64,000 nt of DNA from Tricholoma matsutake (GCA_026075535.2 AP026547.1:6076001-6140000); one strand, 5' to 3'; positions 11,376 through 24,287 are shown, numbered from the stretch's first letter. Notes: generated by a model not told the origin, from the sequence alone. A program made the numbers and translations.

Positions 11376-12607
11376 CACTCCTCTTAGGGGTAGATTTTCA
11401 TTCCAACTCCTGATGAAACTTATTCCATTCTGGGGTTTATCAATACATGAAAACTATATCATAAATATATCAATTTACACTATTCAAAGGTGTGAAATGT
11501 GGGATGGGTTTCCTACTCTGCAGGCCCCATAGTGATTGTTTTCAGCAAAAATTTCAGTTGATCCAAAAACCTACTGCTCCCAATGTGTTTTGTTGATGTG
11601 ATACAGTAATCACCTGGTCCTTTGGACACCAAAACTAAATTTCATCTGCCATTCTTGACCACAATCATTTATTACAATTTTGAGTTGGCAGATTTATCAT
11701 AATGTACTTGTACATGCTATATTCCAAACTCCAGTTTGAACGGTGCAAATCTGAGTGAGCTATGGTCGAATTACTGGTGTACAAAGGTACCAGGATGGGC
11801 CAAATTTGAAAATCAGGTTTCCCACCCCTTCTGAGATCAATCACCATTCTATGAAAACTTTGAGGACAGACATTGTTATGGTACACATATCTTCCGAAGA
11901 GGTCTATCTAACATATGGAAGTTTAATAGCCACCAGGGAATGTCAGGAGTTCCGTGAAGAAGGGTGTACAAAGGATAGGTTGACCGGGTGATTACCAAGT
12001 GATTACTGGTCCGTTACGTACACGTGGTGAAGTCTAAAAATAATTCAACGAAGCTTGCCTAATAATATCGGCGGAGTTTATAATAACCCAGTTTGGACTC
12101 TTTTGGACTGTCAGGAGAATCACATAATGTGGGCATCATTCGTGTTCGACCGAATTCGAATAGACCGTTCCATATGGTCATGGGTCCAAAAACATTCGAC
12201 CCGGTTATGCTTTCTGACATGTAGACCGGTGACCGATACCTATACGAGGGAGTGGTTACGAGTCTATCTGACATGGTGCGCACTGCGTGAGACGAATTAT
12301 GTGTACTGCTATCCTGGCGGCGGTCTTCCGTGTACAACCAGTCCGACCGTTTCAAGCTTGGCCAAGCCATAACCATGTGTTATCACTCCCACATGTTGCA
12401 ACAAACTTAAATTACGTAGATCAGTTCGCCGGTCTATTCGATATCATGGCCGTGACACATGAGCGCCAGTCCCAGTGATGCATCACACGATTCTGTGAGT
12501 ACTGGCAGTTTAATTTGAGTTGCACTTGTCGCCTTCTTGTAACGAATAACTATCTCCTCCAAGCCAGAGCTATCTGTGTTTCTCCCTACTCTGTTACTTT
12601 ATTATAG
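11376..12607. other. Intergenic region upstream of the GMC gene
   Basis: Open frames exist on both strands at 12055-12376 but mirror each other and match no family I know. The half near 12000-12480 is richer in G+C and CpG than the transposon-derived sequence to the left, so the border of host sequence probably lies near 11.9 kb. Promoter elements could not be assigned. Confidence 0.4.
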
Positions 12608-15226
12608 ATGTCCAAGTCTAGGCTGAACGGGCCCGGCTTCGCGAAGATGTTGTCCAATGTCGGCCGTCATGTGAATGACAAGCCGTCCGAATCCAAAACC
12701 GACGTCTTCGATATCATCATTATTGGTGGAGGTACGTGTATCCTATCGGGCGATGTTACGCCCCGCTGATCTCTTGTTAGGAACGGCCGGGTGTGTTCTG
12801 GCGTCTCGCCTCACCGAAGATCCTTCTCTACGTGTGTTAGTCTTAGAATCTGGGGGGAGGTTGGTGACATTTCTGCATCGTATCATTATCCATTTTAACT
12901 GTGTTCGAAGTGGTCGAAGTTTATTTCTCAGCCGCTTGCCTGTTGGCTTTCCACGGTTGTTTCACACAAAGCATGTCTACGAGTTACACACAGAACCGCA
13001 GATATCTGCTAATGGGAAAAAAAAGTACTGGCCGAGAGGTGCTGCAACCAACCCACCATTCTCCATACCAGCTGATAACTCATTTACTTATTTAAGGCAA
13101 GATGCTTGGAGGATGTAAGTTAATTCACCGAGTCATTGTGGATAGCAATTCAAAATCCAATTAGGCTCATCTATCAACGCACAGATGTGAGATGCCGCGT
13201 AAGTTATGAACCATATTACTAATAGCTCAGCCTAGGGCTCAATATGGTGCCCCGGGTGACTTTGATCTATGGGCGACCATCATTGACGACGATTCGTGGT
13301 CGTGGAACAAATTCAGTCGGTGCGTCGTAGCCTTCTGTTTGCCTGTTGACTGATTGTTTTCCCTTGCTCAGGTATTTTACAAAATTTGAGAAATACGTCC
13401 CTGATCCAGACTATCCACTCGTCGATAGCGCTTCCAAGGGTTCTCAAGGGCCTGTGCAAGTCGGCTACTTCAGTAACGCTACGCCACATGCCAAAGCCTT
13501 TATCACTGCTTGCACAACGCTAGGCGTCCCCTTTAGCCCTGACTTCAATAGTGTAGAAGGTACACGAGGTGTAAACAGGGTGTGTTCATCCGTACATTGT
13601 TTCGCCAGTTCTATTGACAACCCTTGGTTATACGCACCGCCGCTATAGGTCAGTAAGTAAAGCTTAGCATTCGCTCCTCGCTAGTCGTTCTAATCCCATC
13701 AAAGTGAATTACATGGACGAGAGACGGACTAGAGTTTCAGCAGAATCTGCTTACCTGACGAAGGATGTGTTAAAGAGACCAAATCTTGTGGTAACGCTCC
13801 ATGCGCAGGTTACGAAAATTCTTTTCGATAGCGATGGTGATCAAGTCAGAGCAGTTGGCGTTGAGTTTGCGAAGTCCAAGAACGGCCCGCGCTATCGAGC
13901 AAGTGCAACGAAGGAGGTCATCTTATCGTATGCCATACTTTTATATATTGATAATTTGTTGCTCACTATGTGACTGCAAAGAGCTGGTGCAGTTCATTCT
14001 CCCCAAGTCAGTTAAAGCTCACCGCAAAGACGATTTATTTGACATTTATTTATTCGTAGATTCTGATGTTATCAGGAATAGGCCCTACCCAAGATCTGCA
14101 CAAACACCAAATTCCATTGATTCATGATCTCCCAGGTGTTGGGACCCATCTCATTGATCACATAGTGGTCGACCTATTCTTTAAGAATAAGCTGAACAAT
14201 TCCCCCAAACATATAATGCCGAAGACCGCCATAGACATGGCAAAGTTCGTTGGATCCACAATTCAGTACTTCACCGCTCGTAGAGGTGCATTTACCACTA
14301 ATGTGAGCTTCCTCCTGTAATGGGGTAAGGATGCTGTGTAACGATATACATAGTTTGGAGAGTCGGTTGCGTTTGTTCGATCGGATGATCCAGCGCTGTT
14401 TCCTCTCAGCGAATTCCCTGTCACGCTGCGTGATAGTACATCCGCGTCAAACAGTCCTGATCTTGAAATCTTCACAACACCCATCGCTTATAAGGTACAT
14501 CTCTCAGTTACCATGAATAACATTAATAACCTCGTGTAGAATCATGGTCGATATGTATTTCCCCTGCATACCTTCGCAATGCATTCCACGCTGTTGAGGT
14601 GTGTAGCAGAGTCGAGCTTTTGGAGTTATCTAAGAGTTCGATTAGGCCACTTAGCGAGGGTCATCTTCAGCTGAAGTCAGCCGACCCTTGGGGCAACCCA
14701 ATCATGGATCCCAAGTACGTCCCTTCCGTTTGAGGAGCTTTCAAATGCTCATAACAGTTGTCCAGATATCTAGAAGCTTCCGAAGACATACAGAAGCTCA
14801 TGCGAGGCATCAAACTGATTTTGAAAATCGCGCGAACTGAGCCGTTGGCGTCGTACCTTGATCACGAATACAAAAACTCAGAGTTGGACCACAATACTCA
14901 CCTCAAAAGTGATGAACAACTTGAACAACTTATAAAGGACCGCGTAGAAACCCTCTACCATCCAGCAAGCACCTGTCGCATGGCATCTCTGTTGGATGGA
15001 GGCGTCGTTGACTCAAACCTGCGTGTGTATGGTGTGCAACAACTTCGAGTATGTGACGCCTCTATCTTTCCTTCCATTGTTTCTGGACACACAGTAAGCC
15101 GAGGTTCTAGTATATCTTCGTTGTCTCTGACGACCGTTTGGATAGACTGGAGCAGTGTTGGCAGTTGCTGAAAAATTAGCAGATGTCATCAAGGCAAACT
15201 ATTCAGAGTCCTTTAAGAAGGATTGA
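12608..15226 (+). CDS. GMC oxidoreductase (CAZy AA3-type flavoenzyme)
   Basis: FAD-dependent alcohol/sugar/choline-type dehydrogenase or oxidase. Sixteen exons: 12608-12731, 12781-12859, 12911-13038, 13097-13114, 13165-13186, 13236-13319, 13372-13579, 13649-13652, 13705-13927, 13982-14006, 14060-14302, 14354-14494, 14540-14598, 14646-14714, 14766-15093, 15146-15226. They sum to 1,836 nt, in frame, giving 611 aa. Visible features: dinucleotide-binding IIIIGGGTAGCVLASRL at about 36-52, GMC signature WPRGKMLGGCSSINAQM, GIGP loop, and the catalytic histidines in YHPASTCRM and SGHTTGAVLAVAEKLAD. No secretion signal precedes the Rossmann motif, so an intracellular enzyme is likely. The substrate cannot be told. 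The start is the only ATG giving the usual short N-terminal extension. Confidence 0.93.
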
Positions 15227-15482
15227 TATGTCGCGCTGGGGAATGATCGTACCAGTCTCCCATATGGTTTTATGATTTGAGTCTATGCAACAGTTAAATA
15301 TCCATCTCAGGTTGTATGTTACCCAGAGCCGTTTTCGTGGTAATAGTAAGCTAGCATAAGGAAGGTCACGATAGATACGCATGAAATTGATGATCGACAC
15401 ATGCACAGCGAAGAAAACAACAATGGACGCATTGTGTAGATGACAACTAAATTATGATACTCCCCATCACTGGGAAAACTTT

Positions 15483-17708
15483 CTATTCGAACCTCATGGG
15501 TTCGAGCTTCTTCGGGGACGGTATTGCGGGTGACGGCCCACCTCGTTTCGTCGGCGTAAGTGGTGTTGCCTGACGTGCAGGCGTATTACGTCCAGATGAA
15601 GAATTCTTAGCGAGTGCGGGAGGTGGCAATCCAATAAGCCTTGAGATAGTGTAGGGAAGTTCGTATCCAGCCCGGGACGCATGAGCAATATAACGTGCTA
15701 ACTCAAGATGAAGAGTCGGATAGTATGTCGTTGACGCTTTCCGGGAGATCTTGAACAATGTTTAGAATGCCGGGTGATAATCAGCTCAGAGACAACATAC
15801 CACTATAATGCGCTCAAGTCCAGAAAGGAAAAGGTCAGAGTGGAAACGATGTGCTGAATGGTCTTGGTCTTTTGGCAAGTTCAGATCTGCAGCGGTTTTG
15901 GCAATTGCATTAATAAGCCTTAGATGAATGGTCTGATAAAGGCAGAATTAGTTACGGAGAACAGGTAGGATACAGATGCCATACAAAATAGCCAATAGCT
16001 TCGAACTCAACACCACCCGTCATCCCACCTGGTGCTCGTGGCTTCTCTACTTTTCCTTCGTCAGTTTCTGATAGCACCCAGATGGTGTTATTTGGATGGC
16101 AGAAGACCCAGAAATAGTCCCTACAAATATCCGAAAGCTCTTGCAAATATGTCTTGTATATTCTAGGGAGATGCAGCGACTCTATGAACGCATGGGGAGA
16201 TACAGGCGCGGCAGGTGATTCCGATGGAGGTGGTGCAGGTGTCAAGAGCAGAGCACGGATGAGCGAGAAAAAGGTTTTATGAGGCGCGGGAAGGGTAACG
16301 AGCTTGCTGGAAGCCGGGGTGGCCGACTCACTTTCCCATACCTCCCGCCACGGACGATTTTGCCGCCCGTTGTCATTTCCAAATGAGGGCAGGGAGGACG
16401 ACGGGTAAAGATCAAATAGAATAAGAAGAAGTTCGACGATCAGCTGACGGGTCGCAATATCCCCTGGCTTTTTGTCGGAGTAAAGCAAGGCCACCAACTG
16501 CACGAACGGCGTGGGACAAGAGCTACGGAGCGCGAAACAGCCGATTGACGAGGTCGATAGAGCTTTGAGACAGCGAAGAAGCTCGTGCAAGACTTGATCA
16601 TCGTGCTGTTCTTCTCTGAAATGCGTGGCATTTAGTTGAGGGTGGATCACGGCGAATAAGCCTAGCCAACCTCCATTCAACTTCCAGGATTTCGTTTAGT
16701 CTTGTGAGGAGGGCAGAGTAGCCGCCCAATGACAAAAATTGCTGAGACCAACTAAGCCAAAGGTTTTGGGTCAAGAAATCATCGAGCAGCATATTCGCAC
16801 CAATTACCTTGCCGACTCATTCCGGAGAAGCAGCCTCAATTTTTTCATGTCTTCAACGTCCAATTGTGTGCTTGAGGTACCCGACAGTATGCTAAAGAAT
16901 TTTGTCGGAGAAATGTTCTTGGCTACCGCCATCTTTTCCTTTCCACTTTTGGCTGGTGCTGTGATGTCTAACGTGGAACTAGAGGCAGGAAGATGGACTT
17001 GGCTCATGGAGGATAAACCCGGCCCATCGAAGGATACACCACGGATATGTGAGCTAGCCTTTCGAGAAGTCGAGCTGCCACCGATTGAGGAGGCATGGTG
17101 AGCTGAAACCTGACCTCCTGCGAACGGTGCGTGCGGAGGTTCAGGGAAATCATAATCTGTGTTGACCTTAGGATGTCGTGGAGAGTTTAGAGATTCCGTG
17201 CTATGAGCTTTGCGAAGAGTTAACGAACGCGGCGCAGCTGGAGGAAAGACTTCTTTTGGATTCAATGTCATCACTTGTGAGGACTTGAGCATGGCTGCTT
17301 TTACAGTAGCATCCATTCCGGTAAGTTTAGGCCGCAAAGTGTTGGGTATCTGCAGATCATCCTGAAGGTGATGGAGTAAGCCAGCCTTCTGTATGCTAGA
17401 TAATGGTTACTAACCAGAAGTCTGTCGAATGCCTGATTCGTCCCAGGTCCTTCGAGGTCGTGATCTTTGTTATATTTCCCTTTCTTAACCTCTTCTCGTT
17501 TCTTCTTCTCTTGCACTTGCATTTGAACCTTGTTCGCAGCAAGAGCCAACCTCGTATTCTTCTGTGGTGCAGCGACATCCGAGAGGTTTTCCTTCCCATT
17601 GGTGTCTAAGAGGGGTGTCACCATGGTAAAGTCAGAGGAGGTTGCCCTCTTGGAAGGGAGAATGCCCTTGAACATTGAGAGCAGAAAGTCGAACACGATT
17701 TTGTCCAA
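15483..17708 (-). CDS. GBD/FH3 (formin-type N-terminal domain) protein
   Basis: Six exons on the minus strand: 17708-17415, 17361-16808, 16751-16671, 16615-15985, 15932-15801, 15749-15483; total 1,959 nt in frame, 652 aa. The segment FDRLLDDLQIPNTLRPKL and the later SLHLPRIYKTYLQELSDICRDY resemble the GTPase-binding and FH3 armadillo region of diaphanous-type formins, which binds Rho GTPases. No FH1 proline tracts or FH2 actin-binding domain follow; the protein ends in a short Ser/Pro-rich tail. It is therefore a stand-alone GBD/FH3 protein, possibly a Rho-linked polarity factor. A second ATG at 17675 (MFKGILPSKR) is an equally plausible start. Converges with the GMC gene, 256 bp apart. Confidence 0.82.
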
Positions 17709-17760
17709 ATCGAGCGAACCAACTACGCGATGGGATCACGTGATCGTTTCACTTCTTCTC

Positions 17761-18445
17761 ATTACTATCACTTACCGAGTGTTTTACCACGGGTACTAGT
17801 GTTTCACCACCACACTGATAACACTTTCCAAGCCCCAAAACATCTCCAACCATCTTCAAATCAATGATCTGAGAGGTTATAAGTATTACAAACATTCCTC
17901 TGATTTTTCCCTGATTTCGGTTGAGGTTGAGGTTGGTAAAAGCTACATTATGAGGGGTGAATCACATATTTCTGACATTGAGATATGAGGAGTGAACCAA
18001 TCCTTCCCATTTTTTTTCTCAAAGCAATAATATCTATTTCCCATAGACTGAGAGTAGTTTCACCATGATCATAGAGCAGTTTGTGGTTTTCTGGCTCACC
18101 ATGACATTTCATGGACAGAATTTAAATGCTGACAAGTGTGCTATTTTGGGCAAACTCAATCAACAAATGTTTTTACAAAAACGTACTTCGGCTTGTCAGA
18201 TGCCAACGTCAGATCACAGAATTCTGTGTTACTTTTGCATGACATGGTGGTGAAAGACTAGGTACTTTTTGACATGGGGGCTTGTCGTTGCTTCATCCTC
18301 ACCTTTCATTGAGATAATTAGATTTTCTGGAAGTAATGAAGCCTATCTTTTGAACCATATATGCCATCAGTATAATTTTGTAGTCAATGTGGTGTAATTT
18401 AGTAATCAGTAAATCGTGGTGAAACACTCGGTAAGTGATAGTAAT
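17761..18445. mobile_element. 685-bp non-autonomous element with 31-bp TIRs
   Basis: The left end starts ATTACTATCACTTACCGAG and the right end is its reverse complement; 30 of 31 terminal positions match (one T/C difference near the inner side). There is no coding capacity. The left end lies 53 bp upstream of the first ATG of the formin-type gene, so the element occupies its promoter region. No clear target-site duplication is visible, so the superfamily is open. Confidence 0.75.
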
Positions 18446-19351
18446 AAATATAATTAATTAATGGCTCTTGAACTCGTACCACCATATACAAAGTAAGGTG
18501 GCACTGGTACTCAGTGTCACCGGGTGCTCTCTACCCCCAAGTAGAGACATTCTTCAATTTTGAAATGCACTAATGTGCTCTAATAGCCACCTTTGGCAGC
18601 CCCCATCTCTCCATAAGCCCTACCAGAGTATCGAGAGACACCCTGCCACTCATCAACCCCACTACTCTGAGACCTGATTCATAAGTCATGACACTAGTTC
18701 ACCTGTTAACAGTAAACCTTTAAACAAAGGGATCGGTGCCACTTCCAGATCCAGCCAGCCCTAATGTATGGTGTGCATTGCCTGAGAAAGGGGGATGAGG
18801 TTGCCACAATTGACACACTCTGACACTCAAAGGGACCATTCTATACTATTTCAATGTGTGTACTCAGCAATTGACAGACCATACTCCATGCCTTGTATAA
18901 GAACACCCCACCTCCACAACTGTGACTCACAAGTCCTTATCATCACACATCCTCTTAACTGCAAATACTACTCCAGCCTCCCCACAAGTATCACCATGCC
19001 TCCCACTGAGTTCATGAACACTGACTCTGGCCCCAATAAACATGGCCGGTCTGGTGGCCTCTCAGATGCCCGTGCTGCACCAAAGACAAACAGGGTGCCT
19101 CCATCCCATCAATGACTGATCACCACTCAGCTAACAAAGTGGGTGCAGCCCATCAGGTATGATGTTGCCTCTCCCAATTCTGATAATGATTGAAGGATTC
19201 CTCCCCATCCCCCCTATGGGCAACCCCCCAGCAGGAGCTCCCCCTACCCCACCTTTACCTTACAGGGTTAAATACATAATGGCACTATGACTTGTGCTAG
19301 TGGGCCATTGCTTTGCATGTCAGGTCCGAGTTCTGCAGGTGTCAGGCTGCT
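18446..19351 (+). other. Degenerate sequence flanking copia-1
   Basis: A weak frame (18996-19112, MPPTEFMNTDSGPNKHGRSG) follows a TATAAGA-like stretch at 18896 and might be the start of a gag-like gene. It is interrupted by TGA and TAA and its extension would cross the copia-1 insertion point at 19351. The sequence resumes at 24288. No family assigned. Confidence 0.25.
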
Positions 19352-19544
19352 TGTTGGGATAGTCAATCCTAGTGCAATACATTAGCGCATCACAAGCACA
19401 TCATGTATAAAAATAGAACATGATGTATTTATAGATCACAACATATGTACATCGTAGTATAGGAGAATACGAGAGGTTCTACCTTGTCCTGAACTCCCAT
19501 CATTTAATCCCTTCAAACTTCTCCTTCACACCATAATCCCAATA
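19352..19544 (+). repeat. copia-1 5' LTR
   Basis: 193 bp, starting TGTTGGGATAG and ending CCCAATA. Compared with the 3' LTR it has a short deletion in the AGCGCATC region and four substitutions, three at inferred CpG sites. The ends form an imperfect inverted repeat; TG...TA replaces the usual TG...CA in both LTRs. Contains TATAAAAATAG at about 19408, a possible TATA box. Confidence 0.95.
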
Positions 19545-19556
19545 GGTTATGGGCCC
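19545..19556 (+). promoter_or_regulatory. copia-1 primer-binding site
   Basis: GGTTATGGGCCC directly follows the 5' LTR. It is complementary to the anticodon-arm region of initiator methionine tRNA (loop CAUAAC), not to the tRNA 3' end. This fits the internal-cleavage (half-tRNA) priming known for Drosophila copia. Confidence 0.7.
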
Positions 19557-19602
19557 TGGCCTTTGTCATATTTAAATAACTCGTTCTAGACTTGGACATA
19601 CT

Positions 19603-22600
19603 ATGTCAGATCACCTTGTTGAACCAGAAGAGCCTGAGGAAGATGCACCCTCAACCCCTATTCGAGCCAGCAGAGTTTACACCTCTAATGCCTCTCGACA
19701 ATGGCAACAGACAGTAGCTCAACCAGTAATCAAATTAATTTGGACAAAAGAATATTCAAATGTAAACAGAATCACTAAATGCGATCACTTAATGGACGAG
19801 AATTGGCACGAATGGAAGGAGAGAATGAAAAGGGTATTTATCAATTGTGATATAACTGGATATACTACTGGCAGTGTGAAACAACCAGATGAAACCAAAG
19901 ATCCCGTTAACACAAATAACTGGGACAAGAACGACTCTTGGGCGCAACAAGTAATCATGCATAATGTCACCTCCTCTCAAATGAATCACATCGGATCGAA
20001 AACATCAGCTGAAGCAATGTATTCAGCGCTTACAGTCACTCACGAGAATAAGGCACATCAAACAGTAAATCATATACAGTGCCTGTTATATGAGACCAAG
20101 ATACAAGAAGCAGATGATCTCCCAAAGCACCTTGACACGCTTAAATCATATTGCAACTGCATCAATAAATTCCCCAATGCGGAATTCCATGTTTCGGACA
20201 TGCACTTCAAAGCGATTATTTCGGCGTCTTTACCTTCGTCTTGGCAGACTTACGTCAAACCCTATAATGGGAATGCCAATGATCCCAATGATCCAGACCC
20301 CAAATGGAGAATGTCCTCAGATTCCTTTATTGGTTTATTACAGGAGGAATATAAAATTTGTATGATGCGCTCGCATAACAAGTATACTAATAGTTCTAGC
20401 AAAAACCTGGTTAATACCCAGAAGAATAGCGGAACTACCAAAACTTTGGAGGAGCGCATCACCGATCATAAATCCTCCAACAAACCTTATTGAGAACATT
20501 GTAAGCGACCAGGACATTGGTCAAGTAAATGTCGCAAATATGCCAGTAACAAATGTCGGAACTGTGGAAAAATAGGACATAAGGAAAGAGATTGTTGGAG
20601 GAAAAAGAAGGGAAAAGAGAAGAACAAAGAGAAGCAAAAAGAGGGATCAAAGAAAGGTACCAAAAATTTGAATGTGGGGGAGGAATTGGTTGCATTTCCA
20701 GTAAATGAAGAACTTTACAATTTTGACACATACGAAGCCTGTAACCTTGATGGAAATGATGAGCGATTGATCTGGTATGACTGGTTAGCTGATTCAGCAA
20801 CAACTTTGCATGTTACACATCAAAGAGAAGCCTTTATTGTGTACACACCTGTGGAAAAACATTCTGTAACAGGTGTAGGTGGTAAAGAAGCAAAAATTGA
20901 GGGCCGCAGAACTGTTGAATTAATTTTGACATGTAATGGTCACAATTATATTTTGCGCTTGGAGGACATACTCCACATACCTGGAACATGGAATAATTTA
21001 ATTTTGTTGGGGTGATGGGATGCAGCTGGGGGAAGATATACAGGTGGAAAGGGAAGAATTACCCTTGTCACTAAAGAGGGGATGAAAATAGCACAAGGGA
21101 AGAAGGTTAACAACCACTTATACAAGATGGAATTAACTGTACGGGACCAACACCTGACACTTACAATAGAAGTCGCCGATCACCAATCATTCATCAATAA
21201 TGATATGGCGCCCAATTGGGAAACTTGGCACAGGCACTTCAGGCACGTCAGGTATTCCGGCCTGCAGAAATTATTGGATAGGAATTTGGTCGACGGAGTT
21301 AATGTTGATAAAAACAGTCCTAAACCAGACTGTATCACATGTACCGAGGCAAAGCAACACATAGAACCCTTTCCTAAAATATCGACGCGACAAACTGAAC
21401 CCGGCAAATTGATGCATATTGACTTATGGGAAAAATACGCGATCAAATCTATAAATGGAAATCAATATTACTTGTTATGTGTGGACGATGCAAAACACTA
21501 CATAACTGTCCAGTGTTTAAAAGAGAAATTGGACTCAACACAAGTGGTAATAAATTATTTGACACATCTAATAACTCAAGGTCGAAAACCAAAGGGGATC
21601 CAAATTGATTGCAGGAAAGAATTTGTAAACAAGAAGTTGGAAAAATAGTGCAATGAACGCAGTATAAAAGTAAGACTAACTGCGCCATACTCACCTTCAC
21701 AGAATGGTGTTGCAGAGTGAATGAATCGAACTCTTGTTGAATTATCATGCGCCATGATAACTGCCAACCAACTTCCTGAATTTCTTTGGGAATACGCAGT
21801 TTTACACGCCGCTTACCTTCATAACTGATCATTTACAAAACATCTCCCGAAATCAACACCTTATGAAGGATGGCACAAAATAAAACCCAATGTATTGCAT
21901 TTATGGGAGTTTGGAAGCCACATATGGATATTACTACAAGGTCAAAAGAAACCCAGAAAAATGCTACCAAAATCAAGGTGCTGAGCATATGTTGGCTATG
22001 ATGATGGTGCTGGGGCAGTAAAATATTACAATGCAGAAACTCGCAAAGTACTTACCTCATGCAACTTCCAGAATATTACACCTACAGAAAATCCAACTCC
22101 CGAACATATAGAAATTACACCCAATTTACCACGTGAGGGGGAGTCTGCAGGTAGCATGCCGCCAATGGGTGTAACAGATTCTGATGATACAAGTCGGAAT
22201 CTTGTGCCCAAGAAGCAAAAATGGAATGAAACACAGGAAGATATAGAGATTGACAAACCGTGGAAGACATGTGGAATTTGTATCAATTATAAACACCTTC
22301 ACAATCCTTTTGCATATGAGGACGATGACAATTTCTTGTCAATAGAAGAAGTCTATGCAATTGTTGCTGGAGACAAACTTATGAGTCTCGAAGATGCAAA
22401 GAACTCCCCGGATTGGCCTGAATGGCAAAAGGCCATGAAGAATGAATTGGATTTATTATCAGAGAAGGGGACTTGGGAACTCATCCAGAAACCTCACGAT
22501 GCAAAACCAATCAAAAATAAATGGATCTTTGTCAAAAAGCGCAATAAAGAAGGGGAAATAGTAAGGTATCGAGCAAGATTAGTGGTGAAAGGATATGCAC

Positions 22601-23951
22601 AATGACCCGGATTTGATTATAGGGAAACATTCTCACTGGTTGTCAGGATGGATACATTATGCACATTACTAGCACTCATACCTGAAAAGGGACTCAAGCT
22701 ACAACAAATGGACGTAAAGGGCACATATCTAAATGGCACTTTGCAAGAGGCAATATATATGCAACAGCCTGAGGGATGTGAAGATGGAACAGGTCGAGTA
22801 TGCAGGTTAGTCAAAATGCTTTATGGTTTAAAACAGGCAGGCTGTGAGTGGAATAATGAACTTGATGGCAAACTCAAAATCCACAGCTATGCACACTTAC
22901 TTTCTGATCTATGCACGTATATACAACACGACGGAAATGATTTCGGAATAATGGCTATCTGGGTGGATGACTCACTGCTTTTTGCTTCATCTGATAAAAT
23001 GATGGATCATATGAAAGAAACACTACATTCAGAATGGGAAGTAACAGACCTTGGAGAGCCGAGTAAAATTGTTGGCATTGAAGTTACATGAACCGAGAAT
23101 GCAATAACTATATCTCAACAGAGATATATTGAAAATATTCTCCATAATGAAGGAATAGCCAATGCAAATCCTACCAGTATACCCATGGACCCCAATATGA
23201 AGCTTGGACCAAATCCGGATGATAACGAACCAAATTGAAGCAATTCATATGCACGATTATTGGGGAGTCTGCAATTTTTGGCAAATTCCACAAGACTGGA
23301 CATAAGCTACGCAGTTAATAAATTGGCTGCCTACTCCGCAAACCCAGGTTTAAAACACCATGGTGCAATAAAGCAAATACTCAGATACCTGGTGGGCACT
23401 AAAACTCTAGGGATAACTTATAGAAAATCCCAAGATGGAACACTGGAACTGAAAACCTCTTCCACGGATATGCAGATGCTGCATACGCAAATGCTGATGA
23501 CCTCAAATCCATGACTAGCTACATTTTTCTAGCAGCAGGGGGAGCAATCACATGGAGATCAAAGAAACAAACTGTGATAGCATTGTCCTCTACAGAAGCA
23601 GAATATGTAGCACTGTTGGAGGCTGGACAAGAGGTGACATGGCTGAGAAATTTGTACAGTGAATTCGGATTCCCACAAAGCTCACCGATGGAAATTAAAG
23701 GTGATAATGAAGGATCCATAATATTGACACATAATCCTCAATTTCACCAGCAATCAAAACATATCGCTATTTGCCATCACTGGGTCCGAACACTAGTAAC
23801 TGACAAAATACTCGATATACAAAACTGTCGAGACCCGGAACAAACAGCGGACGTGTTAACAAAGGCCTTGCCAAGGCCAAAATATATACGACATAGGGCA
23901 GAGATGGGAATCCAGTCAATGCAAGAACTCAGTAGCTTTCCTCGCATGTGA
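19603..23951 (+). pseudogene. copia-1 gag-pol polyprotein, broken
   Basis: Domains in order: gag (19603-20490, LMDENWHEWKERM); CCHC knuckles (20495-20610, first Cys replaced by a stop, then CRNCGKIGHKERDC); protease (20785, WLADSATTLHV); integrase zinc and core (21190-21720, WHRHFRHVRYSGLQKL, HIDLWEKY); RT (22380-23090, GLKQAGCEWNNEL and IWVDDSLLF); RNase H (23520-23951, ALSSTEAEYVALLEAGQ, ADVLTKALPRPKY). Stops occur at 20491, 21013, 21646, 21718, 21826, about 21987, 22603, 23089 and 23236; six of these stand where the family has Arg (CGA to TGA). A frameshift lies near 23500. Confidence 0.95.
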
Positions 23952-24078
23952 GTTGGTTTTTCCCATGGGGTTTTCCACCACATAGAGGTTTTAATGCATC
24001 TGAAAGGCAAGAAATTTAACATTTCAATTATTTATTAACCATTCCTATGGACTCAACCATGCTAGGCTTGAGGGGGAG

Positions 24079-24282
24079 TGTTGGGATAGTCAATCCTAGT
24101 GCAATACATTAGCGCATCACAAGTGCAACACTAGCGCATCATGTATAAAAATAGAACATGATGTATTTATAGATCACAACATATGTACATCATAGTATAG
24201 GAGAATACGAGAGGTTCTACCTTGTCCTGAACTCCCATCATTTAATCCCTTTGAACTTCTCATTCACACCATAATCCCAATA
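24079..24282 (+). repeat. copia-1 3' LTR
   Basis: 204 bp, starting TGTTGGGATAG directly after the polypurine tract and ending CCCAATA before the CTGCT duplication. It carries an extra AGTGCAACACT-like segment relative to the 5' LTR. Otherwise nearly identical. Confidence 0.95.
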
Positions 24283-24287
24283 CTGCT

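Larger units (their letters stand above)
19352..24282 (+). mobile_element. Complete Ty1/copia retrotransposon, copia-1
   Basis: 4,931 bp bounded by LTRs and a 5-bp target-site duplication CTGCT (19347-19351 and 24283-24287). A primer-binding site follows the 5' LTR directly and a purine tract (GAGGGGGAG) precedes the 3' LTR. One gag-pol frame lies on the plus strand but contains about ten stops, so the copy cannot encode its own enzymes. It sits inside older degenerate sequence. Confidence 0.95.

Noticed and set aside
12055..12376. Overlapping open frames on both strands upstream of the GMC gene
   Set aside because: Mirror frames of equal length with no family resemblance and no splice structure.
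13649..13652. Single-intron model for the GMC gene at 13580-13704
   Set aside because: It places TGA directly after the Arg codon; the microexon model keeps frame and family sequence.
20491..23236. Alternative genetic code (TGA read as Arg/Trp)
   Set aside because: Host genes use TGA as a normal terminator (GMC, EFM4, PAM18, helicase) and the pattern is fully explained by CpG decay.
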